Shown here: positions 43,478 to 53,410 of the stretch, one piece after another
Numbering within the stretch: the stretch's first letter is position 1
Layout: each line of letters opens with the position of its first letter
Source: Merluccius polli
Taxonomy: Eukaryota; Chordata; Actinopteri; Gadiformes; Merlucciidae
Direction: 5' to 3'
DNA length: 64,000 nucleotides
NCBI GenBank assembly: GCA_030340625.1
Contig: JAOPHQ010002309.1
Coordinates: 88,501 to 152,500, forward strand
The notes under the pieces: model-generated
Told to the model about the DNA's origin: nothing
The model's input: only the letters and a program-made list of their open reading frames with translations
The model's database searches: none
Made by a program: the position numbers and the translations under genes

Positions 43478-45089
43478 CAAATGGGGGGGGAAAACCCAGT
43501 TCAGTCCAGTCTTGAATTGACTCCTTGTTTTCCCTTTGCGGGCCTCACGAGTCGTTCAGTAATTATTCCAATCCGAAGTCCAGCGCCAGGGATTCCGAGG
43601 GGCCGCTTCGCCGCTGTCAAAGACAGACAGGAGGATAAATCAGTGTGTGAACTGCAGCGCGGTGAATTCAAACATTATCTCTGTAGCGTGACCACTTTCC
43701 TTTACGTGATCTTATGCGAGCCCATCAACAGTACAGTCGTCCTCTCGCTCCTCCGTCGCCCTCCGGATCTGGCACCTCAACAAATCAAAAACGGGTATCA
43801 ACAGCTTCTCGGGTCTAAATATAAAAAGCACACACACCAATGGAGGAAAATATCACTTTCCTTTAGTTGGAGTGTTGCGAGCGTTGACACGGTAGAGTCT
43901 GGGAGACGAAGTCACCGAGACCACGGGAGATCCAGCGGGAGACGAAATCACCGAGATCACGGGAGATCCAGCGGGAGACGAAATCACCGAGACCACGGGA
44001 GATCCAACCAGCAGCAGCACTGGGGGAAGAGAAGAGGCGATCCAGTCCGCAACAGCACGTTCCTCCGACCAGAGAGTTCTTTGAACAGCGTTTCTCTCGA
44101 ACAGAGCTCCTCCTCGTCTTTTAAAAGAAGGATCTGCTCAACTAGCGAATCAGATTGCTGATTACGACGAGGTTCAGGTGTGTCAATTAGTGGCATGGTG
44201 TATGCAGTTCATGGAGAGGTAACCAAAATGATAAAAGTCCAATACAACAATCAACAACAATATAAAACCACAGCAATCAATTAGTAAAGAAAAACACAGC
44301 AAGCAATACTATTCAAATGCATAAAATAAAGTTGACCATCCTCCATACTGCTCATTGTGTGACACATACAATTCATCCGCCCTTTCTGTTTTTAGGGGAG
44401 TGAACCCCACGGTATGTTAAACATTTTGTATCCCTGTCTTTTGCAATTAGCGCAGTTCAACAAATCCTTGCATCTTGATGGTCGTCTCTATGTAATCCAT
44501 GCTTTCTGCCCCCTGGTTGCGCATGCATATCTGCTGTGACGTTGCCCAGAAACCCGTCTATAGGTCTGTGCAGAGCTGTAGAGAGAACAGAGTTACGACA
44601 CGCTCTGATGTCGCCGCTTGGGCTGTCACATGGTTCATGTAAGCCTCAATAGTTCCAAACAAACCGCAAGCTGTCATAGCGGTCATTGTCTTGTACAGGA
44701 TAGAGTGAGCTATTGCATGGTAAATATCAAAACAACATACAAGTTTTTTAACCGTTTTTGCACTATTGCATGTATGTTAGTGTCAATTATGATTTGTGCT
44801 GTGGGGTTGACAATTGAAAGTACTGCATTGATTACTTTTGAATAATAATAATAAACATTTGGAGGGAAAAGTTCCTGTTAGCTTGGCTAGGTTACTTACA
44901 TGAGTGATGCTAACTTTACAAGGTTAGTTGTTCTGTATTTGCACTTTGATAAACAAGTTACCATTTAATTTTTACTATTATTGGACTATTATTATTATTG
45001 CACTCTTAGCACTTACCTGTTTTGTGAAATGTCAGCTTTTCCAAAGTACGTTTTATCTACCAAGTTTAGTTATTTTAAAAGGACATGTA
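43478..45089. other. No clear gene; unclassified region with a 36-bp repeat
   Basis: GC-richer text at 43500-44160 is open in one frame but looks unlike any protein I know. The three-fold 36-bp repeat is listed separately. The rest, 44160-45089, is AT-rich and uninformative. Confidence 0.4.
43901..44008 (+). repeat. Three tandem 36-bp units
   Basis: GGGAGACGAA(G/A)TCACCGAGA-type unit repeated at 43901, 43937 and 43973 with two or three changes. In one frame each unit encodes GRR(S/N)HRDHGRSS, but the surrounding frame is not recognisable. Confidence 0.9.
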
Positions 45090-45098
45090 GGAGACTAA

Positions 45099-45618
45099 TA
45101 GCCTGGCAAGCCAGACCCACATCAGAAAGATGTAGGGTCTGGCATTGCTCCATTGGCAGTGTGGGCGGGATAAACGGTTGTCTTTCAAGTTCCCTCTGCA
45201 CGCAATAGGATAGCGCTACAACCAATCAGAGCAACGAAGAAGATGACGTAGTCAGAGCGACGGCTCTGACTACGTAATTAATCAAAACTCTGAATACATA
45301 TTTCTTTTCGAGGAAAGACTTCAGTGCCGTTCTTTGTTCTTTTCTCAAAGAAAATGTTAACTTCAAGTCTTGAAGAGTCGCGGCCAAAGCCGAGTCGAAA
45401 GACAGCTGTTCGCCAGCAGCAGCAGCCATTGTTTACCTCTAACACGGAACCGTCGCAACTCTGTCATCATGGTAGCCTGGCTTCCGATTCCGCCCCTCAC
45501 TATGTGATTGGCCTGACAGATTTTCTGTTTCCAGCAGCGCAAATCAACGGCGAAGTGCTAGACCCCCTGGCTGCAAATTAAATTTGCTGCCGCTAGGGGC
45601 GTCTAGATTTCTAGGCTA
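45099..45618. mobile_element. TIR element with 9-bp target duplication, family TAGCCTGGCAAGCCAG (copy 1)
   Basis: 520 bp from TAGCCTGGCAAGCCAGAC to TTTCTAGGCTA, with GGAGACTAA duplicated exactly at 45090-45098 and 45619-45627. The second copy is at 55293-55813. A 9-bp duplication points to a Mutator-like (or Merlin-like) transposase acting in trans; no transposase is encoded. The terminal inverse is short (TAGCCT/AGGCTA). Confidence 0.88.
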
Positions 45619-45804
45619 GGAGACTAAAGGACATTTTGTTCTTTTTGTAGGGCATGCATCAGAACCATGGAGATCTAACTCTACAAGCAACTATTCACAC
45701 TTGCAATTTATGTTAGAGCTGATGGACTGGAATAAGTATGACTGGTACAAAAGTTGTTAAATAAATAAGATTTCTATTAAAAAAATATTGAAACAAGAAC
45801 AATT

Positions 45805-45910
45805 GTGTGTGTGTGTGTGTGTGTGTAAGAAAAATGAATAGGAATAATAATAATAAATAATATATATTACTGTTATTACCATACATACTATATTATTATA
45901 TTATTAATAC

Positions 45911-45950
<40 letters not shown>
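45805..45950. repeat. (GT)n and (AAT)n microsatellites
   Basis: (GT)n at about 45805-45827; (AAT/TAT)n at about 45845-45950, including a clean (AAT)n tract at about 45911-45948. Confidence 0.9.
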
Positions 45951-45953
<3 letters not shown>

Positions 45954-46085
45954 CAATAACTAGAAAATTCCCTCGGGGGACATTTTGAAAGTGCCACGGG
46001 AGTGTGTACATTATGATGAGATTCTTCAGAGATTTCAAACAATACTAGTAACATTATGATACATTTTGGCAGCGGTGTGTTTACT

Positions 46086-46150
46086 TAAAGGCTGCAGTAT
46101 ACTCGCCGTTCCCAAGCTGTCGCGCGACATTGTGACGCCAAAATGACGTG
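46086..46150. repeat. Short dispersed repeat shared with 13374-13460
   Basis: CTGCAGTATACTCGCCGTTC then AAGCTGTCGCGCGACATTGT matches the earlier copy closely. It is probably the end of a small DNA transposon. A related palindromic segment with ATTGTCGCG lies near 50274. Confidence 0.5.
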
Positions 46151-46676
46151 GATTTCGCTGGTGACAGGATTTTGGCCCGGTCGCGCACCTCTCTTTTTTT
46201 TCAGCGCTGCGCGACAAAGCGGAAACAGGAACATGGACGAGTTCAAAGGCACATTTTAATGCGCCTTGTTGCTAAGGCTTTTCTTTATATGTTCTATTTT
46301 ATTGTGTGGTGTAGGCCTATATTTTTTCGCTAATAAACCGTGGTTTTACGTAAGTGCTGTCTACTGTTGTTGTGGTCAAAGACGAGTGGAATTACATGGC
46401 TGAAAAACTATCTCAAAGCGGCATTAAGTTATAAAATAAAAGTATATAAGATAATCATTAAGTTATTAAGATAGATGCTTACAAACACTATTCATATGAG
46501 AACTGCTGCCATACAGGAATGTTGATGGCTGACCAGGTGTGGCAGTGATGTAGAATAATAGCAATGTAAAGTAATAGACAGCCATAATGCTGTACAGTGA
46601 GAGACATCCCGGTGAACTAAACCTTAACTGAATGTCTAATGATGTGTAAGAAATTAAAGACACAGGGGGACCAGTA

Positions 46677-48168
46677 TATGGAGGACTAAACATGACTCAA
46701 GTATAAATAAATAAATAAATCAATGCATAAATAAATGTATGAATTGCTGCAATAAATAAATAAATACGTAAATAAATGCATAAATTAATAAATGCATACA
46801 TAAATAAATAAATGTATAAATAAATAAATAAATAAAAGAATGAATAAAAGCTTTATATTTATTTCTACATTTCTACATTTATTTATTTCTACATTTATTT
46901 ATTTCTGTATTTCTGTGTCCATATGTAAATGAGGTAGGAGGTCCTAACCTCAGTCAACAGAATGATTGGTTACAGGAGTGTGCTCGATTCGGGTCTACTA
47001 CTTCTGCCTTACTGACAGAGCTGATTCGTGTACAGGAATGTTGTTGGCTAGCAGCTCGCCCGCTCAGCTAACCGTTAGCTGCAGTTGTTGACATTTGTTA
47101 CTTATGTAGCTTTCAAGCTGGTCAGCCACATCCCGCAGCAGGTCTGCCAGCGGCCTCCCGGTCGAGGCCATTACGCTAACTCGAGCTGGTTTGCAACATT
47201 GCCTTGGGATCGGGAATCGTTTGCTTTTGTCTGGCTCTCCGATTTGACCAATCATGCTGTTGACTGAGGTTAGGACCTCCTACCTCATTTACATATGGAC
47301 ACAGAAATACATAAATAAATAAATGTAGAAATGTAGAAATAAATATAAAGCATTTATTTATTTTTATTCATTCTTTTATTTATTTATACATTTATTTATG
47401 CATTTATTTATGCATTTATTTATTTATTCCTACATTTATTCATGCATTTATTTATTTATTCATTTATTTCAGCATTTATTTATTTATTTCAGCATTTATT
47501 AACGTATTTCTTTATTTATTTCAGCATTTATTTATACATTTATTTATTTATTTATTTATTTATACTTAATGCTGCGTTCCAGGCAACCCGTAACTCGTGA
47601 TTTCACGACTTCATACTCACGACTCACGACTTGTTAGCGTTCCAGGCAAGTCACGACTAACAAAGTCGTAACAAACAAACAAACAAACCTGCGGCTCTGT
47701 TTTGATGGTGTCCGCGCCAGCAAGCCAGATCTGCTCGCACAGGTGCAATGACTTTTATGGAAACCTCACTTCACTTACACGAGCAGAGCTTGGATTTAAC
47801 GTTAGTTGACGATTGATAGCTGATAGCGATTGAATAAACATAAACATACACTTTAGTACTCCACACTCGTATGTGTTTTATTTTGATTACAATGTGCGGA
47901 ATTACGTTACGTTGCCTATTCATGTCTATCTATGTATATTTTCTCATCGTTGGTCACCGGTGTCTGCGGAGCATCAGGGGAAGCCATTGTTGTTTACGTT
48001 TGTGACGTCAAAAAAACGAACTGGGAGTACATCGATCACATACGAGTTCACGGGTCATGAGTTCCGAGTTTGACTGCCGTTCCAGAGCACTTTCACGAGT
48101 AGGAGGTTGTGAAGTCACGAGTTACGGGTTGCCTGGAACGCGCCATAAGTCATGTTTAGTCCTCCATA
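46677..48168. mobile_element. Foldback-type element with (AAAT)n-rich inverted arms
   Basis: Ends TATGGAGGACTAAACATGAC (46677) and GTCATGTTTAGTCCTCCATA (ending 48168) are flanked by CCAGTA at 46671-46676 and 48169-48174. Long arms of AAATA-type repeats (46697-46900 and 47300-47568) and a clean inverse GACACAG/CTGTGTC with CATATGTAAATGAGGTAGGA (about 46917-46965 versus 47265-47300) fold back on each other. A loop of about 300 bp lies between. A MITE at 47570-48145 sits in the right arm. No protein is encoded. The 6-bp duplication does not decide the superfamily. Confidence 0.8.
47570..48145. mobile_element. MITE, probably PIF/Harbinger, inside the foldback arm
   Basis: 576 bp from TGCTGCGTTCCAGGCAACC to GGTTGCCTGGAACGCGCCA, with TAA at 47567-47569 and 48146-48148. 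Subterminal repeats of CACGACTTG-like text follow (CCCGTAACTCGTGA at both ends, inverted). A 3-bp TAA target fits Harbinger. There is no coding capacity. Confidence 0.8.
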
Positions 48169-48709
48169 CCAGTATTAGTAGATCTCTTCTTCTGGGGCCG
48201 TATTCACAAAGGATCTTAGCGCTAAAAGTAGCTCCTAACTGGCGAATTTAGGAGAAACTCCTAAAAATAATGGGCGTGTCAGTCTTAAATTTAGGACTCC
48301 TAATTTTTTTCACTAAGAGCAATTCACAAAGTATTTTAGGCCTAAAAGTAACACCTAAGTCTAGGAGAGCCTAAAAGTCCTCGAGAGGACTCCTAACTCA
48401 CTAAGACCTATTCACAAAGAATCGGAAAATGACTGCGAGACGAAATGTTTTGGAGACAGTGGAAGACTGTGAATTGATCAAGAGATATAGGCTAAATCGT
48501 GAGGGTATAAAACTTGTTGTGGAATTAGTGCGGGATGCAATAACACCCCCGACTAACAGGAATAACTCGATTAGGAAATAAAATGTTTGGCAACACGACG
48601 ATATTTAGCAACGGGGAAAATGCAACTTTGCAATGCCGACGATTTAGGAATAGCAACCATCAGTCAGCCATAAACCAAACCATCAACGCGCTCTGTAGAC
48701 CGCATATCA

Positions 48710-48810
48710 ATTCAATTAAATTCAAACTTTATTAAGGACACATCTCATGAAAGGTCCATAACACCAACACAACACAATAATAATAAAATAATAAAAATAG
48801 AATAAAAAAT

Positions 48811-48899
<89 letters not shown>

Positions 48900-49035
48900 A
48901 ATATATAGGCCTACATACACACACACACACACAAACACACACACACGATTCCATAATGATTCTATATTTACATACAGGCTAGAAGAGCTGACAGAGCTCA
49001 GTTCAAAGTTGGTTAAGGCTGAAATAATACCATTA
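48710..49035 (-). mobile_element. Truncated retroposed LINE/SINE fragment with microsatellite
   Basis: Inserted in the element C transposase, with ATATCA at 48704-48709 and 49036-49041. On the minus strand it ends with AATAAAGTTTGAATTTAATT, a LINE-like tail. It holds (CA)n and (TA)n at about 48811-48945. The source family was not identified. Confidence 0.6.
48811..48950. repeat. (CA)n(TA)n(CA)n compound microsatellite
   Basis: CA repeats, about 55 bp of TA repeats, then CA repeats. Open frames of isoleucine and tyrosine here are artefacts of the repeat. Confidence 0.95.
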
Positions 49036-50160
49036 ATATCATCCAACAGTTTATTCGGTTTCCTTTGGACAATCAACAACTACACAGCATCAAAGCCAAC
49101 TTCATGGCATGCAGGTATGCCGGTGTGGTCGGTGCTGTTGACGGGACGCACATACAAATAATTGCGCCATCAAAAGATGAGGACGTGTTCGTCAATAGAA
49201 AGAAAGTACATTCCATCAACACGCAGATTGTTTTTGATGCAACTTTTAACATTCTTGATGTTGGCCTGCAGGGTCTGCCTATGATCCGCATATTTTAATG
49301 GGGAGCGGTCTGAGGCAGCTTTTTGAGAGGCACCGTGTACCAGTTGGGTGTCACTTGCTGGGTGACAGCAGCTATCCCTGCAAGACATCTTGACACCTCT
49401 CAATCCACAACCGGGAGCAGTTAAAGTATAAATAACATGTAAGTGATTACGCGGATTACGCTTAGTCCTATGCGTAAAAAACATCGTATTAGCTCTTTGT
49501 CGCCTTTTATTTGTTGCATCCATATTTATTATTGTTTACTGTTTTCCTCCATATATGTTAGGGCACACAAAAATACACGAAATCTTGTTGAGAGAGGATG
49601 TGATCACAGTGATCACTGCATGCGCCATTCTCCACAACCGGTATAGGCTGTTATTTAAAGTGTTGAATAGTGGAGATATGCTCATTGGATTTAATTGCCT
49701 CCTTGAATTAATGCAATTTAGCCTACGTATTTTTATTGTTTGCTTTTTCTCTCTCTCTTTGACGTGCATATAGGCTACAACGTCATTATCGTGGTCTGCA
49801 CAAACTTGTCATCATGCGTGTATTCTGCTAACTGCACTGTCCATAACTATTTGATAGGAATTTCTAGCCGAGGCTATTTCCTTGTTCTTCGGTGATTCAG
49901 TGGGCTCGTTTTCACAGAGACCGCCTGCTCTGAACAACCAATCACCGTACTGACCGCTTCCAAACTCGTGCACGAGAATCGACGTAATCCATAGCAACGG
50001 CGCGTCACTCTTAGCTCACTCTTAGTGATTTATCCTTAGTATGAGTAGGTCTCAGCGGCTTTGTGAATAACTTTTAAGAAAAAACTCCTACGTAAAATGT
50101 TTTAGCGTGAGTTAGGAGCACTCCTAGCGGTAAGATAAAATGCTTTGTGAATACGGCCCC

Positions 50161-50540
50161 TGGTGTGTAGAATAATAGCAAAGTTGTTGGCGCCACCTCT
50201 GTTCAGGAGAAGACTGCAACTACTGTCGCGGCCACCAGCGCGAGTATAAATAGTTACGGTGCGCACGTGACGTCACATTGTCGCGCAAGTCGCGACAATG
50301 TGATGTCACGGAGTCATGGCAAAGTAAATACGGCGACATATTGGAACGGTACCGAGAGCATTATCCATCGCGGAGCAAGCCATGGCAATGGGAAAGGACT
50401 ACCCACACAAGAAGGATTAAATGACAAATGGTATGTATGACTAATAAGACCCAATCAATTTGATAAATACAGCGTGTCCTCCCGTGTTTCAGCCGGGTCT
50501 ATATACAGCGGGGCTATTGGAAAGAAAAACAAACAAAAAC

Positions 50541-50579
<39 letters not shown>

Positions 50580-50665
50580 TGTACGGTGGGTTTTAACACC
50601 ACTGTGGACCTGTAGCATATTTGCTGACTGGTGTAAAAGTGTATAAACCAATGGTCCATTTGACA
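50161..50665. other. No gene; palindromic GC-rich piece and (GT)n
   Basis: GTGACGTCACATTGTCGCGC and CGCGACAATGTGATGTCAC (about 50267-50312) form an inverse pair. A (GT)n tract at about 50541-50576 is followed by TTTTAACACCACTGTGGACC, a diverged cassette core. Confidence 0.6.
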
Positions 50666-51490
50666 TTTGTGGGGCAATGACGCTCCTTGAACTGAGTATT
50701 TCTTTGATTCAATGTAAGAGTTGTATACATTTTCCAGTGTATGCATTTTCTACATGTTTCATATGTGTTACATTTATTATTTGTGGTTCAAATGCAGTGT
50801 TGATGTGTGTCAGTGTGGTTTTGAAGGTGTGGTACCCAGGGGTCGCCAGTAGGTGGCAGGTGCGCTACCGTAGCGGCATGGTTGCTGGGAGGTCACAGGG
50901 TGAAGATCTCATGTGGTTGCGTTAGATGGTGAGATTTCCGGTATAGGAACGCAACCGAGGAGCGCTGTGTGGCCATTGTTGACTTGCGTTCCGTTTTCTT
51001 GCATTTCGCAGGTGAGCCGTTGATATTGGGTTGAAGCAGGGAGTGGAGAGAATGTTTGCGCTGTATATTGATAGCACTGTGTTATGTTGGGGGTGTTTGT
51101 GGCGGCTCACCGCATCACCGTCTTAATTGGCCAGTTGGCAGCGGACGTGGTGTTGCGGCCGCCATGTGGGGGTGGTGGTACGGGCGCGTGGCAGATGCAT
51201 TGGACGGTGAGCCCTTACGAGGGAGCCCGCTGCTCATGTGGTGATTTCGGGTACCGTTAGTGGCCATTTATGACGATTCATTAAGAAACTGGGGTTGTAC
51301 TGTAATATTGCCTGTGTGGAAATACCCAAGTGGTTTAAACTGCATTTAACCATTGTGTTCTATTGAATTGATTCTGTGGGCAATAGTAGAATGTTTATTA
51401 ATATTAGAAGGTCTACTGTAATACAAGTTAGCTTTAATTCAGGTCTGATAATATATTAAGCCCATTTAACACTTTAAATTATTATTTGGT

Positions 51491-51535
<45 letters not shown>

Positions 51536-51841
51536 ATGATGTGTTTATATTGGATAATTAGGCAGTGTATCCTGTACTATTATTATTATGTATTATTTCA
51601 GATACTTGTAACGTAACTGTTAAACATATTACACATTAGAGTTTCAGAGATGGTGTAATACTTTATTTATGTTATTTTGATGGCGTTAGATGGTGAGATT
51701 TCCAGTATAGGAACGCAACCGAGGAGCGCTGTGTGGCCATTGTTGACTTGCGTTCCATTTACTTGCATTTCGCAGAAACCCAAACAATAAATGTGTAGCA
51801 CCAGACTGAGCCTGTGGGTTTTCATTCTGTGTCACGCTACA
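50666..51841 (+). repeat. 5' LTR of the long-LTR Gypsy, with internal 93-bp direct repeat
   Basis: 1176 bp from TGTGGGGCAATGACGC to GTGTCACGCTACA. AATAAATGTG is at about 51787. A segment of about 93 bp (GCGTTAGATGGTGAGATTTC through TTGCATTTCGCAG) occurs twice, at 50919-51011 and 51683-51775. A (TA)n tract lies at about 51499-51532. Confidence 0.9.
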
Positions 51842-51928
51842 TATTTTGGCGAGCTAGCCAGGAGGGTGATCCAGCCTGTGGTCCACCTGACGGAGACGAA
51901 CCTGGATCAACAGTAGGAGGAGGGAACC

Positions 51929-53410
51929 ATGGAACAGTTGCAGGACGAAGTAAGCAGAACACTGCTGACATTAGAGAAGTCGGAGCTCATCGCTGTGTGC
52001 GAACACCTAAAGTGTAGTGAGCCATCGCGAGGGTTTGACAGCACAGCTCGGCCTGCCCTTATCAGATTGGCTGAGACTACCTTAGATGAAGTCGAGGATG
52101 ACGGAGACTTGGAGTCATTTCAGCAGTTTCTGCAGAACCTTCTGTCCTTCGTGGGTTCCCTAAAGCAGTCAAGCCTAAGTACATCCGATATGATACAACA
52201 GGAGCCAAGTGAATTAGACACCCTGAAAGACAAGTATAAGACATTACGACAGGAACAGAATGGCACTCGACAACAGTTGGAGGGGGAAATTGGGCTGTTG
52301 GAAGAAAGACTCAAAACAAAAACATGGTCAGCAGACGCCACGCCCACCACCCCAATACTAACCAAACTGCCAGAGGTGACCCTGAGGCGAGAGTTTCGGA
52401 TCCATGGACAGATTGGAGAGGCAGGTCAGAAGGACAAACTATCCTATACAACTCTTATCAACCAGATAGATTCTGGGCAGCGGAAACAACATTCTGAAGC
52501 AGAGATTATTGAGGCGGTCACCCGTGCAGTAAGTCCAGGCCTGCATCTGAGAGAGATGCTTGAAATAAAGAGAGGACTGACACTTCCCGCCCTTAGGACC
52601 ATTCTCAGAGGTCACTTTAAAGTGGACACCTCCTCAGATCTGCTGCATCGGCTGCTTAACGTATCACAAGACCCGAAAGAATCAGCTCAGACCTTCCTGT
52701 TCAGGGCCATTGAACTGAAAGATAAATTATTGTGGAAATCAAGTGAGGAAGATGAAGGTGAGCAATTTAGCCCAGAGCTAATTCAAAGGAAATTCCTTCG
52801 CTCAGTAGATACAGGGCTGTTGAGTGATGCAGTTAAGTTCCAATTGAAGCCTTACCTTAGTAGTCCTTCGGTAACAGATGAAGTGCTTATTGAGAGAGTA
52901 AGTGAAGCTGCCAACTTAGAACAAGAAAGACAGCAAAAACTGAAGAAAGTAACAATGAGCAAGCCCCCGCGACTCAGTGAAGTGCGGGCAGAGGTGAACC
53001 CATATGACTCCCAGCCACCCCACAGAGGAGAAACTGAGCATTGGGATGAGGGAGTTGACACAGTAACCAACAGAGTAATGGTAAAAAAGGGCAAGAAAAG
53101 TCAAAGTAAGAATGCAGAGCCAGAGACCGGCACAAGTCAACTCATAGAGGGTCTAAAGGCTGAAATGCTAGAAATCAAAAAGATGATGCTGGAAACAGTT
53201 GAGGCTACTAAGAAAAATCAAAATGAGAGAACGGCCACTTATAATCGTCCAAGACTCATCGGTTGCAGGGCATGCCAAGAAGCTCAGTTGGGTGAGTCCT
53301 GCAGGCACTGCTATAAGTGTGGCCAGGAGGGGCACCTGTCCAGAGGCTGTGGTCGGAGCAGAGAGGACCAGGGAAACTGGAGAGGGCTGCTGAGCAGGGA
53401 CCCTCAGTAG
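51929..53410 (+). CDS. Gag of the long-LTR Gypsy
   Basis: 493 codons from ATG at 51929 to TAG at 53408-53410, without lesions. A helical, charged N-terminal part (MEQLQDEVSRTLLTLEKSEL), a predicted coiled coil near residues 95-130 (DTLKDKYKTLRQEQNGTRQQ), a capsid-like middle (LLHRLLNVSQDPKESAQTFL, FRAIELKDKLLW), a basic stretch, and a CCHC knuckle CYKCGQEGHLSRGC near residues 461-474. The pol frame overlaps in the -1 phase, and the slippery heptamer GGGAAAC is at 53371-53377. Gag forms the particle and packages RNA. No frame break is visible. Confidence 0.9.
   Translation: MEQLQDEVSRTLLTLEKSELIAVCEHLKCSEPSRGFDSTARPALIRLAETTLDEVEDDGDLESFQQFLQNLLSFVGSLKQSSLSTSDMIQQEPSELDTLKDKYKTLRQEQNGTRQQLEGEIGLLEERLKTKTWSADATPTTPILTKLPEVTLRREFRIHGQIGEAGQKDKLSYTTLINQIDSGQRKQHSEAEIIEAVTRAVSPGLHLREMLEIKRGLTLPALRTILRGHFKVDTSSDLLHRLLNVSQDPKESAQTFLFRAIELKDKLLWKSSEEDEGEQFSPELIQRKFLRSVDTGLLSDAVKFQLKPYLSSPSVTDEVLIERVSEAANLEQERQQKLKKVTMSKPPRLSEVRAEVNPYDSQPPHRGETEHWDEGVDTVTNRVMVKKGKKSQSKNAEPETGTSQLIEGLKAEMLEIKKMMLETVEATKKNQNERTATYNRPRLIGCRACQEAQLGESCRHCYKCGQEGHLSRGCGRSREDQGNWRGLLSRDPQ
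53371..53405 (+). promoter_or_regulatory. Predicted -1 ribosomal frameshift site between gag and pol
   Basis: The heptamer G GGA AAC lies at 53371-53377 exactly in the gag codon phase (GGA and AAC are gag codons), and pol continues in the -1 frame. After a 4-nt spacer a stem can form: GAGGGCTG (53382-53389) with CAG (53395-53397) and CCCTC (53401-53405), with a small bulge. Slippery heptamers of the form XXXYYYZ with a following stem are the standard design in retroviruses and many LTR elements. Function is inferred. Confidence 0.8.

Larger units (their letters stand above)
48429..49640 (+). pseudogene. HARBI1-like transposase fragments of element C
   Basis: From ATG at 48429: TARRNVLETVEDCELIKRYR, LNREGIKLVVELVRDA, a frameshift near 48580, then QLCNADDLGI-like text. 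A retroposed piece interrupts at 48710-49035. The reading resumes with QQFIRFPLDNQQLHSIKANF, RYAGVVGAVDGTHIQIIA (first catalytic D), VNRKKVHSINTQIVFDATFN, a shift, and GSAYDPHILMGSGLRQLFER and HLLGDSSYPCKT. Only a tail (REDVITVITACAILHN) remains at 49590-49640; the region with the catalytic E is not visible. It is clearly dead. Confidence 0.8.
48194..50160. mobile_element. Decayed PIF/Harbinger element C (ends GGGGCCGTATTCACAAAG)
   Basis: Inverted ends GGGGCCGTATTCACAAAG and CTTTGTGAATACGGCCCC bound 1967 bp. Subterminal blocks TTAGGA and CTCCTAA recur in both orientations. It holds a broken transposase (48429-49640) and a truncated retroposed insert (48710-49035). I could not define its own target duplication. 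It is unrelated in ends to elements A and B. Confidence 0.8.

Noticed and set aside
43385..44161. A 258-codon open frame as a host gene
   Set aside because: It begins in the hAT at 42939, has no recognisable domain, and its repeats explain much of its openness.
48732..48954. Open frames with long isoleucine-tyrosine and valine-cysteine runs
   Set aside because: They are translations of the (TA)n and (CA)n microsatellite and have no protein character.
46086..50312. One large transposon from 46086 to about 50300 enclosing the foldback and Harbinger C
   Set aside because: Both borders have related GCGACA-rich palindromes, but the ends do not match as clean inverted repeats and no target duplication was found.
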